Source: Cryptococcus deneoformans JEC21
Lineage: Eukaryota > Basidiomycota > Tremellomycetes > Tremellales > Cryptococcaceae
NCBI RefSeq assembly: GCF_000091045.1
Contig: NC_006679.1
Coordinates: 316,441-380,440, forward strand
DNA: 64,000 nt
Reading direction: 5' to 3'
Position numbers and translations under genes: made by a program. Below the pieces are notes generated by a model. That model searched no databases and was not told the DNA's origin. It saw only the letters and a program-made list of their open reading frames with translations. Position 1 is the stretch's first letter. Each line of letters opens with the position of its first letter. Shown one piece after another: positions 48,796-60,820 of this stretch.

Positions 48796-51214
48796 ATGGC
48801 CTCTGGACTTGGAGTACGAGCGGTAAGAAGCTTGGGACAGGCAGCGGGGATATCGAGCGGCCGACGGCTCTGTCCTGCTTGCTTGGGGTTTAGACATATT
48901 CAGGCGAGAGAGTATAGCCATGGTCCGTCTTCAAGACGGGCGAGGTCATCGGAATTCGCTCCGACACCTCTGAAACCGACAAAAGCTGCGGTAAGTTCCA
49001 TTGAATCTTTGTCAACGTGAAAAACCAATCGACCAAAAAACTCATGCTTCTTTATACAATATAGCCAAAAGTCAAAGTAGCCGACTCTTTGCTTCGCGCC
49101 CAATTCCAAACCGTCTTCCACAACCCTACTAAACCTATCGACTCTCACCAAGCGCTCCATGCGGCATACCCCCTCATTTTTCGCCGGAATATCCGTCCTC
49201 TTCTCGATCCGCATACCAAGACGATACCGCTCCTTGTCGCTCCCATATTACAACAAGCCGATACGACAGACGAAGAGAGACGGCAAGCGCTGGTACTGCT
49301 AGGTCACTGCTATGGGAAAGTAGCGGTAGATTTGCTGTTTATGGGCCCAGAAGTGCAGCATGTGGCTGAACTGTTTGCCTGGGGGTTGATGCTTGAAGTG
49401 AATCGGTTCAACGACGATCGGGAGAAATTACGGGCATTGCAGGATACGCTGGAAGCGGTGTTAAAGCGACTGGCGAATAATGGGGCTACGCCCGTACTGC
49501 AGGCGCCTATCGCTGCAGCCTGGGTGGTGTTGCGATCCAAGACGGGTACGTCGACCGTGCCGGAGAACGCATACGTCTGGCCTGCACAAGCGTCAGTCGA
49601 AGAATACCTCTCCAAAGTGATTCCTGCGGGAGAGACAGTCGACTCTTACCAGAGTCAGATCGAGACGCTTTTGGGGAAATCTGAAGCGATTGCCGATCGG
49701 ATACCGAGGTCGAAGGATGCGCTCGATACCGAACTCGCGAGTATGCGCAATCGAGGCGATTGGTCGGGAATCATCAACCTCTGGGGACGCGTCCAGGCTG
49801 GTATGCTGCGTGATGCGGTGCAAAGCCAAGTCGGGATCCTCGACCCTTTGCCGGAAATACGATTCCCAGTGCTCGCATCGTTTCTCCTTGCGTTTAAACG
49901 GCCATTTATGCGGTCCGCATCTCTAGCGGCTATCGCTAACCCGCCTCCTACGTCTTTCGACACGTATGCAGCTCAAGTTTTAGCAAAGTGTCCTCGGCCT
50001 TTACCGCGTACGATTGCGTATACCCTCATATTCCTCCGGGTTAGACCGGGTGATAATGTGGGACTGAGGGCGGGGCATGAGGTCATGTCGCTCGATATGG
50101 ACGAAAGAAGCGACGCGAGTGAGAATGCGTTGGGAAACTTGAAAGCGACGTGGAAGGAAACGGGGGAGAGGGATTTGAAAATGTACATGATGTACATCGA
50201 GGGGTTGGGTAGGCTGGGAGATTTACATGGGCTGCAGCAAGCGTGGAACGAGTTGGTTGGCGATGAAGAGTGTAAAAAGATTTATCTTTCTGAAGAACGT
50301 TTGCGTGAGTCGCCATTTGCCTTGTTTCTGGAAAACCAACTGAAAAAAAAAAAAAACGTGGAACAGCATCCAAAGCCCCCTTTCCGCCCATCCATGCACT
50401 TAATCAGATGATTTCCGCCTGCCTACTCATCCCCAACGATGGCCCCCCCCTCGCGCTCGACCTCTTTTCCCAAGCGTCCCGCCCTGACTCGGCCATCCGA
50501 TGTAACCTTATCACCATCAACACCGTTCTTCGCCACTATGCCCGTGAAGCCAATATCGAGGCCATGTCCGCCCTGTTCAGCAAGGCCGGGGAACTGAAAC
50601 TCCAGCCGGACGTGGTGACGTACACGACCTTGGTCCAGGGACTGCTCCGTGCGCGACGACTCGATTTGGCAAAAGGTGCGATGGATGCGATGCAGAAGCA
50701 AGGGATCGTCCCGAACGAGCGGATGTGTTCGATGCTTATCGCGGACCTTGCCAAGTCGGGCACGCGTGTGGGGTTGGAACATGCAGAAGAGATGCTCAAG
50801 CTTATGCATCAGAAGAACATGCAGACGAACGAAGTCACGTGGACGGCGCTGGCTTCGGGGTACTTTAGGGGCGGCTGGGAGGCGGATGGGTGGGAGGCGC
50901 TGGCGAGGATGAACAGGCTTGGGATCAAGCTGCATAGGGTGGGGTATAACATGCTCCTCAAGCAGGCTACGGGGAGTGTGGATTCGAACGGCGGGGAGGA
51001 CGATGTGGAGACGGTGATGAAGCTCTGGAGGAGGATGCTCCATGACGGGGTGGTTCCGAATAGTGACTCGTATCTCATAGTGTTGACCAAGTTGCTGCAG
51101 ATGGACCGAAGGAAAGAGATTGAAGAGATTATGCGGGAGATGCGCCAGAGAGGATTCCGGCCTGAAAAGGGGGCGTTGGTCAGGGTAGTGGAGAGTATTA
51201 GTAGACGACGATGA
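48796..51214 (+). CDS. Mitochondrial pentatricopeptide-repeat (PPR) protein
   Basis: Three exons, 48796-48990, 49065-50304 and 50367-51214, 760 aa. The N-terminus (MASGLGVRAVRSLGQ ... GRRLCPACLGFRHIQAREYS) is Arg-rich with few acids, a probable presequence. The middle part is helical. The C-terminal 280 residues hold PPR motifs: ITINTVLRHYAREANIEAMS, DVVTYTTLVQGLLRARRLDLA, GIVPNERMCSMLIADLAKSG, NEVTWTALASGYFRGG, LHRVGYNMLLKQA and PNSDSYLIVLTKLLQMDR. PPR proteins bind RNA in mitochondria to aid translation, processing or stability; the target is unknown. Intron 2 carries a run of about 14 A. Codons are strongly G/C-ending compared with neighbours to the left. Confidence 0.85.
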
Positions 51215-51266
51215 GTGCATGTGGATGGTACAATTCTGCAGGGCTTTACATCGTTGACATTACGCG

Positions 51267-51608
51267 CTATGAGAGGCCGAAGAATGTGCGGCCGAGACCG
51301 ATTTGTTGATATCTTTCGTACGCTGCACGGCTAGTTAGCTCGATCATGCACTGCTGGCGGCGTGACGTACCCCAGAACGCCCACTGTCTGCCGAACCACT
51401 TTCCAAAGTACGGAATGACGATGATGGAGATGACGACCTCCATCTGTCGCAGCGACTCTTCCCACTCCTCCTGGACGATGGCGTCGAGCTCTGCGTCCGT
51501 GTCTCCGCTGTCGCTGCCCGAGTCGACGTCCGAGTCGGCGGTGCCGAAGGAGGAGGGGTATGACGGGGGGCTGGGGATGTGGGTGTTTTTGCGCCAGGGG
51601 ACGGACAT
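51267..51608 (-). CDS. MIM2: Mitochondrial import protein Mim2
   Basis: Two exons, 51608-51371 and 51322-51267, 97 aa. The N-terminal half is polar and acidic (SDVDSGSDSGDTDAELDAIVQEEW). It is followed by EESLRQMEVVISIIVIPYFGKWFGRQWAFW and, after the intron, AYERYQQIGLGRTF. A single hydrophobic segment with the pattern IPxxGKWxGR, flanked by an acidic N-terminus, is characteristic of Mim2, a subunit of the outer-membrane MIM complex that inserts helical proteins. The 48-nt intron is stop-free and in frame, so a read-through version (113 aa) is also open. I prefer splicing because it joins the conserved W-x-Y-x-R-Y segment directly. It sits head to head with MED12. Confidence 0.75.
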   Translation of the reverse strand: MSVPWRKNTHIPSPPSYPSSFGTADSDVDSGSDSGDTDAELDAIVQEEWEESLRQMEVVISIIVIPYFGKWFGRQWAFWGTSRRQQCMIELTSRAAYERYQQIGLGRTFFGLS

Positions 51609-51779
51609 GCTGGTGGGTGGGTGCTGGACGGGAAATGCGAGTGAATGCGAGTGGAGATAAGTTGAGTGCGGTGAGAGTTGCAGAGCGGAGAGTTGCGAGC
51701 CGCTGTTCCGGCGGAAGCAAGTTGGCGCAGCGAGCGTATCCCCATAGACAACCGCACTTTCTCCCGCTCCCCCCCCCTC

Positions 51780-51840
51780 NNNNNNNNNNNNNNNNNNNNN
51801 NNNNNNNNNNNNNNNNNNNNNNNNNNNNNNNNNNNNNNNN
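51780..51840. other. Assembly gap (61 N)
   Basis: A run of N between the divergent MIM2 and MED12 genes. C-homopolymers border it on both sides, which may explain the failed join. The promoter and 5' end of MED12 are in or next to it. Confidence 0.98.
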
Positions 51841-54800
51841 ATGCTGCCCACGCAGCGATTCCCGCCGGGCACGAACCCGTACGCCCCCCCCGCCAAGCAG
51901 CCGAGGAGCCACGGCACAAAGCCCCCCCCGAAAGCCCCCCCTCCCCCTCCCCCGGAAACACGTCGCACACAACGCAGCCGTAGAGGACTTTGCCCCGCCA
52001 GCGTGGAGGACGGTGCTCCACAACCGCGTCGACTTTGGTACGTCCCATGCATCCAGCGCAGCGAGCTCACCCAGCCGCAGGCTACCCCGACTTCTACCCC
52101 TCCAGGCCCGGGTTCGACCAGCCGGAGGATGTGCTCACAGAGGACAACGTCAAGAGCGGCTTCGCAGGCAAGCCCTTCGTCTCCGAGGTGGTCAGTACGC
52201 GTGCCAGATACACGGCCGGGCGCTCATGTGTGAACAGGCCGAGACATTCTCAATGCATGGACCCATACACCAACATCTCTCGGGCGGATGCCTCGCCATG
52301 CTCATGCAGCTCGGCAAGGAGCTCGTCGAGAAGCAAGAGCAGTCTATGCCACAGTTCCAGTACGCTGCGTGCCCGTCTCCTGCGTGTCGCTTGCTGACTG
52401 CATACAGCGAACGGTCGTTCCGGATACCGGGGCGGGTCATCTACACGGACAACAAACGGCTGGGCTTCCTCGCCGACCTCGGCAACCGGGATATCCCCCT
52501 GCACTGGCTCATGCGCAACCAGATCCCGCACGGCTTCAAGGGCGTCGAGCTTCTCGACGTCATGTTCTCGCCACTGACCACCGTCCGCCAGCCACCACCC
52601 AATCTTGCGCCCATGGATCCCATCCCGATAGACAGGGCTATATGGCTTATCCGAGTCATCGGTTCCAACGATATCGCCGCGCACCGGGCGAGGCAGCACC
52701 AAACGGCCGCATCCGTGCCTGCGCCTTCGCCTGCTGCAGCGACCCCGAGCTCGACGACGACCGTCACCGCCACTCCGGCCATGCCAGTGTCCAGCAACGA
52801 CTGGTACTCGCAAGAGTTTACCAACACTGTCATCTCTTGGCTACGGATTCAGCTTGGCCAGCTCGCTCTTCCCAATACGGTGAAAGTCGCCGGCAAGTTG
52901 CCGGCGACGAAAGCGGGCAGTGGGATTTTGCAGGATGAAAAAGCTCGAGCGAAATGGCTGGCCAAGTGGGATTATAGGTGATTTCATTTACTTTCTGCGA
53001 GCTCAGGCAAATCAAGCTAACGCGAATGTAGCACCCGCCTTCTCCGTGCGTTACATACCAAACACCTGATATCAACCCGGCTCTTTACAGGCTGGCTCGC
53101 CGACCATCTGACACACGTCAACCTCGCCCAATTGGGATTCCTTGCGCAGCTCATCGGGGAGTATCTGGACGATCTGGTGCATCATCTCGGGAGCGCAAGG
53201 CATTGCCTAAGAGCGGCATGTGACAAGCTGGTAGAAGTCAGAAATTCACCCGGCAAGGAATTGCTGCAGAAAGTGGAGGATATGTTGATAACTGTCATCA
53301 AGGTGCGTCCAGGCAAAAAAGCAAAAAGGTTTCAGATAAAGATCAAAAAGCTGATAACACACAAGGCTTTATACGAGGCCAACCCGGACGTCTTGCTGAG
53401 CCCCTCGACATGGAGGCTGCATTCTCCCCTTCTCGCCACTATCCTCTCGACCTCGTCACCCCAGTGGGAGAACCTCAAGCGTCGCAACGAGGCTCTCGCA
53501 TTCAAACCGACTGTTACTGCCGGTAGCTCGAATCCTCGGCGGCAGCGGATGGAAGAGATCCAGGTACGTTGCGAATGCCTCTTTACGCGGGAAAAACTTA
53601 TACCTCCTTTGCTAGAAACTCGACTCCATCTGCAAAGACACCGATATGCGTCAACTCACATTCCTATTCTTTGACGGCGCAGCATCACCCACTTGCTCGC
53701 CCGTCGACCTTGTCAAATTTGAAGAAAAAGTGTTCACGCTTCTCAATTGGTCAATGGGTCTCTTCCAACTCGGCGCTCATCGACCTTATGCGGTGTATAC
53801 CTTGCTTAAACACTGGCACGAGCAGCAGGAGGAACACCAAGCGTCGCAAGCAAAGCTGGGGAAAAGACAGCATATCGATCTGTTTCAAGTGGTGTACAAG
53901 TGGCTGGATACAGCTCCCGCAGCGAGGAATGAAGATAACGTGCGCGCGATTGGGATCACGATCGGCGAGTTGACGCGGAGAGGAATGTTTTCCTATGGGC
54001 GGTACCTCCAGACACTGATCGCGAACGGTCACACTGCAAGGAATCTCCGCTCAGCGTCCGACGACAGGTCGCATCACCTCGCATTACTCAAGTCGATGCC
54101 AGTCTTCGTGATGGCCAAGGATCTTTTGCAGCAGAGGAGGATCGCCTTGAGTGGAGATGACTTGGAAGTAAGGAGAAGAGATGAGCTGGAAGAAAAAGCA
54201 GTGTTGGCAGCCTTTGAGGAGCAAGTCAAGGAGTATGTGCCTGAAGTGTATGGCTTGGGTGAGTTGTTCTTCTTCCAAGTCGTCTTTTCTTATTTATTTA
54301 TTTCGCACTGCAGAGTCGTACGGACAAAGTGAAGCTCTCAAAACAATGGTCAACTATGAGATCCCCGCATCTTCACAGTTGACCCGTTACCTCTATGTCT
54401 TTGCTAGATTTTCCATTGCTGCCAATGCGGGAGCAACGCTCAGAAGCGATGGCGAGAGACGGGCCATGGACGCATCGACGTTTGCACGGATAACACAAGT
54501 TTTCAGACAGAGTCACGGCTACGCCACAATCGCCGATGTAAGTTCTTTTTTGCCCCCCCCCGCCATTCTCCTCCCCCCTTGTTAGCTCACCCAATCTCGT
54601 CTCACAGTTCATGGTCCGGGCGCTACAAGAAGCAGAGGACGACGAGATACTTGATGTCATACTGGACATCATCAAGCGCGATGCTGATGTATGGACGGCG
54701 ATGGATTTATGGCCGAGGCTAGGTGACAAGTTACTCGATCGACACCATGCTTTGGAGAGAAAAGGAAAGGAGCATCCGAGGTTGGTGCAGTTGTTGAAAG

Positions 54801-57736
54801 TACTGGCTCAGAAGAAGAGGTTGATGCCCGATGACGAGGATGAGGTGAAGCAACTACAGACCAGTGTTGACAAGGTGAGTGCCACGGGCTTTTCCCCGTC
54901 AGAAGAAGAAGTGCAGTTACTAAAAAAGACGGGTTAAAAACAATAGTCGACGTCGCCTCCAGCGGGTGTCAAGCTGGTGGACGTTTTTGAAGTTTTACCC
55001 CATATCCTGACCACAGGGAAAGAGAACACGGCCATCTCTGTTGCCCCCGCACTCTTCCGCCAATGCGGCCGCTTTTCGAGCTGGTCGTTGAAATGGTGGA
55101 CGTTGATTGTCGACGTGGTGCAAAAGGCAGGCAATACCGAGCAAAAACCATTTTTATACCATGTCATTTCGACCCATTTGTCTGCCGTCTTGGGCCAGCA
55201 CGGCGACTCGTTGGATGATGCGGTCACCTCGTGGCTCGAAAACCTTTCTGCGGCCAACGTGGTCGAAACGTTTGGGGGACGGACACGTCCAGCCGGTGTA
55301 CTGGTCCGCCTCTTGCTCTTCCTCGTTTCCCACCGCTTCCTCTCCACCTGGGTCGTCTTGGAAAAGGCCGTTTTCCCCATTTGGAAACACGCCGCTCCGT
55401 TCGCTCTCCCACCCCGCAAACGCCTTTCATCAAAGCAGATCCAAGCAATCACCTCTACCGTCAACATCATCGCGCAACTCCTCATTTCACCTCCGCTCAT
55501 CCCCGACCTTGCACCCGTTTCGCTGAAAGAATCTCTCATTGTCCAAGCTTCGCGCCAGCCGGTGCTACAGGGTTCTTCCGTCGGGATCCTCATCCAACAT
55601 TTACCCCTGTTGGTCGTGTTTGAGCAGAGCAAGCTTTTGCCTGATCAGGTGTCGCACAGGATCGATGAGATTTTGAGGAATCTGGCGATGACGGCAGAGT
55701 TCAAGACGGCGGCATTCAGGAACCTGAATCTGCTGAAAGACGCTTTCCTCGCGAGGGAATGGAGTGGGCCGGGGATGGATCAGGGGTTGGAGGGCAAGAT
55801 GATTGATGTGCTCAAGCGTATCATGTCGGAGAAGCCTACCCGTAAGTCGTCAACCCCCGCCCCATGTCGTCAGAGAGACTGACAGTATGAGCCTTTTTAT
55901 AGAACCATCACCTAAACAAGGCCTGCCGAATTTCGATACGTCTGCTCGATTCAGCGCGTGGCGCTGGACGCGAGTCGTCCTCGAGATGCGTGTAGAGTTC
56001 AAAGCGTTGACGATGAGGATCGCAGAGGGTCAGAATGTGGCAGAGGCCAAGCAGACGCTGAATCAACTAGTGCATGCTACTCTGGATCGTGAGACGACTG
56101 CGGATGATACGGATTTGTTATGTGAGGTGTTCAAGGGAGTTGATTCGATGGTGACTCAAGAAGTGCGTTCCTTGTCCCGTTAGAAAAAAAAAAAGAGGCG
56201 GATTGGAAACTGATGTGCATCTTTTAGATACTTGCTGCAGGGATGGAGAGACTCGCGACATTGCTCGGCCATGCAATCGCAGCTGAATCACAACAGCAGC
56301 TTGAGACCCATATCAAATCCATCGACCAGCTGCTTCGCATCCTCGACAGCATGAACAACCTGCCTTCACAATCCGTTACCGAACCATCGGTACTAAACGC
56401 CCGGCACAAGCTATTGGACCTTCTCGCTTTAGCATTGCAGACCGTGGAGAGAAACCTGTCAACGACACGCGATGGCAGCGATCTCTTGTTACCCCCCGGG
56501 ATATCTCCGCCTCAGCCTAGTCATCTCTTGAAAGCAGTGATGGGCCTATTGAAGTTTACGCTAGGCTCTGTGGTATCCGAGAGCGTATCGCTGACGGCAC
56601 CAAAACCAAATTTTCCGCACCTAGCTGTCTGCTTCTTGAAAGCTATTTTTGTAAGTTCAAGACCTGTGTTAGCAAAACGCTTGCTGACCAAGCCCCAGGC
56701 CGGCGATGGTATCCTTGATTCCAATAGCGCCAGGATAATGGCGGATATGCTGGTGTATATCATTGATTGTAAGTATTGTTTTTTTACGAGTCTGGATCAA
56801 GAGTTCAAAGCTGAATCGCAAGCAGGCACTTCTCCCCAAGCACGACTTGTATGCCAAAGTGCTCTCTTGGCAGAAACCGTCTCTCCCCATGCGCAATCTA
56901 TCCTTAGTTCATTCCCCGAACTATCAGCGGCCATGCCATATCTGTCGCCTGTGCAACGACACATGTCCCTCGTCACTCCAGACACCGCGGATCATGTGTC
57001 GGACTCTGCCTTGCCACTTGACGATCGTCGCTGGGAACTGTTTGAATATATCGGGCCATCCAAACGCAAGATCGGTCCTCAAGACTTGTTCCTTGCTAGT
57101 GCACCGCTGAAAGATGCGTCGTCTATCCCGATCACTCTCTTTGACCCCAAAATCACACGGGATGCGCCTCCGAATGCGGGTACGATGGATGCTTACGGTA
57201 AACCTGCTGAAGATGGAGAGCTCTCGCCAACGACCGACCCCAACCCCGCTTCGCCTGTGGAAGAAGAACCTCGGCGTTCATGGGAGACGTTTGCGTCAGA
57301 GAGAAATCTGGGCGATGGGCTTGCGGGCGAACCGGCGTATGCAAAGCAGGCAGCGACACTACTCTTCTCTGTGCGTGATAACGACGTCCTCGAGGTTGCA
57401 CCTGTCAAATCTGCCCCGGAGCTTGTCATCACCTCGTCAACGTCGCCGCAGAAACCAAAAGTCAAGCGGTCCGGCAGCGGGAAAGACAAGGCGACAGGGT
57501 CCAACAAGGATGCCCCGGCCGCAGCGGAGGAGGATGAGAATGATGAAGACAGTGGGGCAGAGGTTCCTCTGAGTAAGAAGCAAAAGACGGCGAAGAATAA
57601 TAATGCGGCGGCTAAGGCACCTGCCAGGAAGACGACGGGTGGGAAGGGAGTTAGTAAGAAGGCGACAGGGAAGAGTGCAAAGGAAGGTGCGACGGGCAAG
57701 GCAAAGGGCGGGAGAAGAAAGTCTCAAGCAGAGTGA
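51841..57736 (+). CDS. MED12: Mediator kinase-module subunit Med12 (5' end damaged by gap)
   Basis: Exon ends: (gap)-52037, 52081-52190, 52238-52359, 52408-52977, 53032-53302, 53366-53563, 53616-54258, 54314-54537, 54608-54874, 54947-55841, 55903-56162, 56228-56650, 56699-56768, 56826-57736; about 1,720 aa visible. Diagnostic Med12 blocks are YPDFYPSRPGFDQPEDVLTE, NVKSGFAGKPFVSE, RNQIPHGFKGVELLDVMF, PIDRAIWLIRVIGSNDI and HVNLAQLGFLAQLIGEYL. The C-terminus is Lys/Ala-rich. Med12 links cyclin C-CDK8 to Mediator in the nucleus. The first exon reads HNAAVEDFAPPAWRTVLHNR in one frame near its 3' end, but upstream a different frame looks protein-like (RFPPGTNPYAPPAKQPRS). C-runs lie between, so an indel error is likely. 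An ATG stands directly at 51841. Confidence 0.88.
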
Positions 57737-58280
57737 GGCTGATAGAGTAGTGGTGCATGTTGAACTGTAGCACATAGGGCATGCAGTACGTCTGGCTCAA
57801 TCGTGTCAGGTGAAGGTATATACTATTTAAATTGCCCAGAGATCTCTTCTGTGGTCATTCTGCCCGCACATACTCGTCACGGATGCATACGTTCGAGGCT
57901 GCCCGACTGCCCTGAAGCGGAGGTTGGGCTGCCACAATCCAAAGAGGCGGACAGGACCGCTGTGGAAGATATCTTGGCTGATAAGCAGTTTCCGCAGTGT
58001 TTTCCTGTGGGCATGCATGGGAGTGGTGGCTGGAGGTCGGTGGTGGAGCCGGGCATGCACTGGATGTGGCTGGAATGTGGCCGTGTGGGTTAAAGTGCAA
58101 GTGTGCCTGGCGCTGTCCTGGACTCTGCCGTGCAGCCCTGGCTTTTCCTGTCGCCGGAACATGGCACTTGCTTTTCACCTCTCCACACTCCCGCCAACTC
58201 TTCTTCTCCCCACCCGTATCGTGTTCCGTGGCCTGTCCCCTTTTTCTCCTGTCCACCTCTTTCCGTCACCCGCTCTCGCC
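57737..58280. other. Intergenic, upstream of CDC6 copy 2
   Basis: About 540 bases with the MED12 3' end and the promoter of the second CDC6. It is GC-rich, with repeated GGCATGCA-type motifs and a pyrimidine-rich leader from 58170. There is no ACGCGT, unlike the first copy. No coding frame with protein character. Confidence 0.45.
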
Positions 58281-60820
58281 ATGGCTGGCCCAGCGAAGCG
58301 TGCCCGTCACCACGACGAAAACTCTGCATCTCCAGCAGACAGCACATCCCCCACTCCCGCTGCCTCAGCCCCGCCCGCCGCCACAGACCTCTCCGCGCCG
58401 TCCACCCCCACCACAGCTCCGCCCACCACCCGTGCACACTCTGCCTCGCGCAGGCCGGCCACGAGGTCCACACAGTCGAACAACACCCACTTCACTATCG
58501 CTACCCGCCAGACCAACTTCGCTCTCCACGCGTCCAACTCTATGCCCGCGCCGTCCGGTCCTGGCATGCGGGGCGTCGGTCGTGCAGGAATGAATGGTGG
58601 TAGCGGGCGCGCCTTACCAGCCGGGCCGAGCACACGATCAGGTGGTGCCGGCACGTTACAACGTACACAGTCTGCTCCTGTCATCGCGTCTCCGGCGCAG
58701 ATCAAGGCCGCAGCGGGCGCTAGTGGAGGTGAAACAGAGCCTCCGAAAGGTGGCTGCGACAGCTTGGGATTGGGTGAACGAAGATTTGGCAAGGGCAAGG
58801 AAAATATTCCTCCCAAAAAAGATGAGGACCAGCAGCCTGAACCTGCCAGGAAGCGTATGAGAGTGACCAGCAGAGGCTCCTACAGCGGGCAAGGAGGTAG
58901 GAAGAGGAGTGGAAGTGTTAACAGTGTGCGTAGTGAGACTACCAGCAGTAAGTGTCGTCTCTTCCCTCCCTTCCAGTCTTGACCAAACTCTTGCTGATAA
59001 CGATTTTTCATCATCAGGCAGCCGGCATTCATCACTCGCACCGTCCTTCTCCTCAGCCTCCATCAGCGGCTGGGGCGGTCCTCGCTTCCCATCCCCATCC
59101 CCTTCTCAAGCATCTTCTTTCGACGCCTCCTCCTTTGACAGACTTTCCGTCAGTGACAGATCGGGCCATGCCGCTCATCTGCCCAAAAACCGACCTGTCA
59201 CCCGCAGCATCGCCATGCTCCCCACACCTCCTCCGTCAACCCCTCCCGAGGAAACTGCAGCCGCTCGTGATGTCTTGGGAGTAGACATTTTAGAGGCAAG
59301 TGATGCAGAGACGGAGAAAGCACCTGCAAACCCGTACAAGCAGCTTAAATCTTTCCTCCGGTTGTCGACGAGCTTTACAGCTGGTGCTTCGGTTGATGAG
59401 ACGATTATTGGGAGACAAGAGGAAAAGTCGGCTATCAGGGCGTATGTTGGCACGTCAGAGGCCGAGAGTGATGTGGGCATGTATGTGTCTGGACCTCCGG
59501 GGACGGGCAAGACGGCACTTGTCACGGCGATGGGTAGAGAATTGGCAGAGGATGGATGGAAGGTGGTGGAAATTGGATGTATGGGGATCAAGGCCACGGA
59601 TATGTGGAAGGAAATAGGAGAAGCCCTAGATTGTGGCAAGACAGAAAATGATATCAGGAAATACGTGGCTCAAGAGGAGAACAAGGTGTACGTTTATTTT
59701 GACAAACACTTTTTTTTTCCTCTGTCCCACATGCTGATTCTTTTTTTACAGTTTCATTATCCTCGATGAAGTCGACTCTCTCATGCCTCCTCCCCCTGCC
59801 GCCGCCCCACCTTCCATTTCCCATCTTTTCGCCAAGCTTTTCGCTCTCCCTCTCACCTCATCCACCACAAAACTCATCGCCATCTCCAACACCCTTGACC
59901 TCACCGTCCGCGCTCGTCTCGTCCTTCCAAACAGCATGCATCCTCAAGTCTTGCCATTCAAGGCTTATGGGCAAACCGAAATGAGCGCAATCGTTAACGC
60001 GCGCGTCAACGCTGCCAAGGTTGAAGGCGTCAAGGTGGACACCACGGCCATCACCCTCCTTGGGAAAAAGGTGGAAGCTCAGAACGGTGACTTGCGCATG
60101 TGTCTTGGCGTCCTCGGCTCTGCCATCTCCTTTGCCGAGGCAGAATGGACCAGGAAAATTTCTCAGGCCGCTAATGACCCCGAGCCGAAACCTGTGGCTA
60201 TGACCAAGGTCGCCGTCTCACACATTCTCAAAGCCCTCACATCTTACACTGCTCAACTCCGTGCTGCTGCCGGTTCTTCCTCGGCTTCCTCCGCTGGCTC
60301 AAGATCTGCCACTGGCAAAAAAGTCAAGTCGGTACAACTTCAAGGGAAGATGGTGCTTGTCGCCATGTTGGTGTACTTGTCTCGTACACGGGCTGGTATG
60401 AATGGTTGCCCGGCTATGGGCAACAGCGGAACAAACACCCCTTCCACCCCTACCGCCTCTGGGACAGATATCCCTGCTTCCGCGCTTTACGCTACTTACT
60501 CCCACCTTCTTTCGCACACCACTTCACCATTCCCTCCAGCTCCAGAAAGTGACTATCGCGACTTGCTCTCCAACCTTGAAACTCTCGGCTTGATCACTCT
60601 CACTTCTAGTTCCGGCCGGGGTATTTCCGCGAGCGCAAGCAAGGTGGGGTTCTGTGTGAGAGAAGAGGACGTGAAAGATGGTTTGTGGTCCGCGGAGGGG
60701 CAAAGTAAAGGTACAGCTGATGAGGAGGTGAAGAAGTTATGGGAGCGGGAGGAGGCCAAAGTGAAGCGGGTGAGGGAGAAGATGGCTTTGACCAAGGCGG
60801 ATGATGAAATGAACGCGTGA
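58281..60820 (+). CDS. CDC6: Replication licensing ATPase Cdc6/Cdc18, copy 2
   Basis: Three exons, 58281-58947, 59018-59687 and 59752-60820, 801 aa. Both introns sit at the positions used in copy 1: after the GRKRSGSVNSVRSET segment and just before FIILDEVDSL. Walker A (SGPPGTGKTALV), Walker B (IILDEVDSL), sensor 1 (LIAISNTLDLT), sensor 2 region (NGDLRMCLGVLGSA) and the winged-helix core (KSVQLQGKMVLVAMLVYLS) are intact, so the enzyme should be active. The KEN box is kept (GKGKENIPPKKDE). The N-terminal region is unrelated in detail to copy 1, Ala/Pro-rich, and has only minimal SP/TP sites; I find no S/T-P-x-K/R there. Codons are more GC-ending than in copy 1. Identity in the ATPase core looks like roughly two thirds. 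Confidence 0.9.

Noticed and set aside
50423..51220. 265-codon minus-strand open frame
   Set aside because: It mirrors the PPR exon on the other strand; its composition (His/Arg/Pro-rich) is typical of an antisense shadow.
54934..55632. 232-codon minus-strand open frame
   Set aside because: Antisense to MED12 exon 10, which continues in frame through both splice junctions.
56521..57775. Several minus-strand and alternate plus-strand frames
   Set aside because: Shadows of the last MED12 exons; no domain and no start context.
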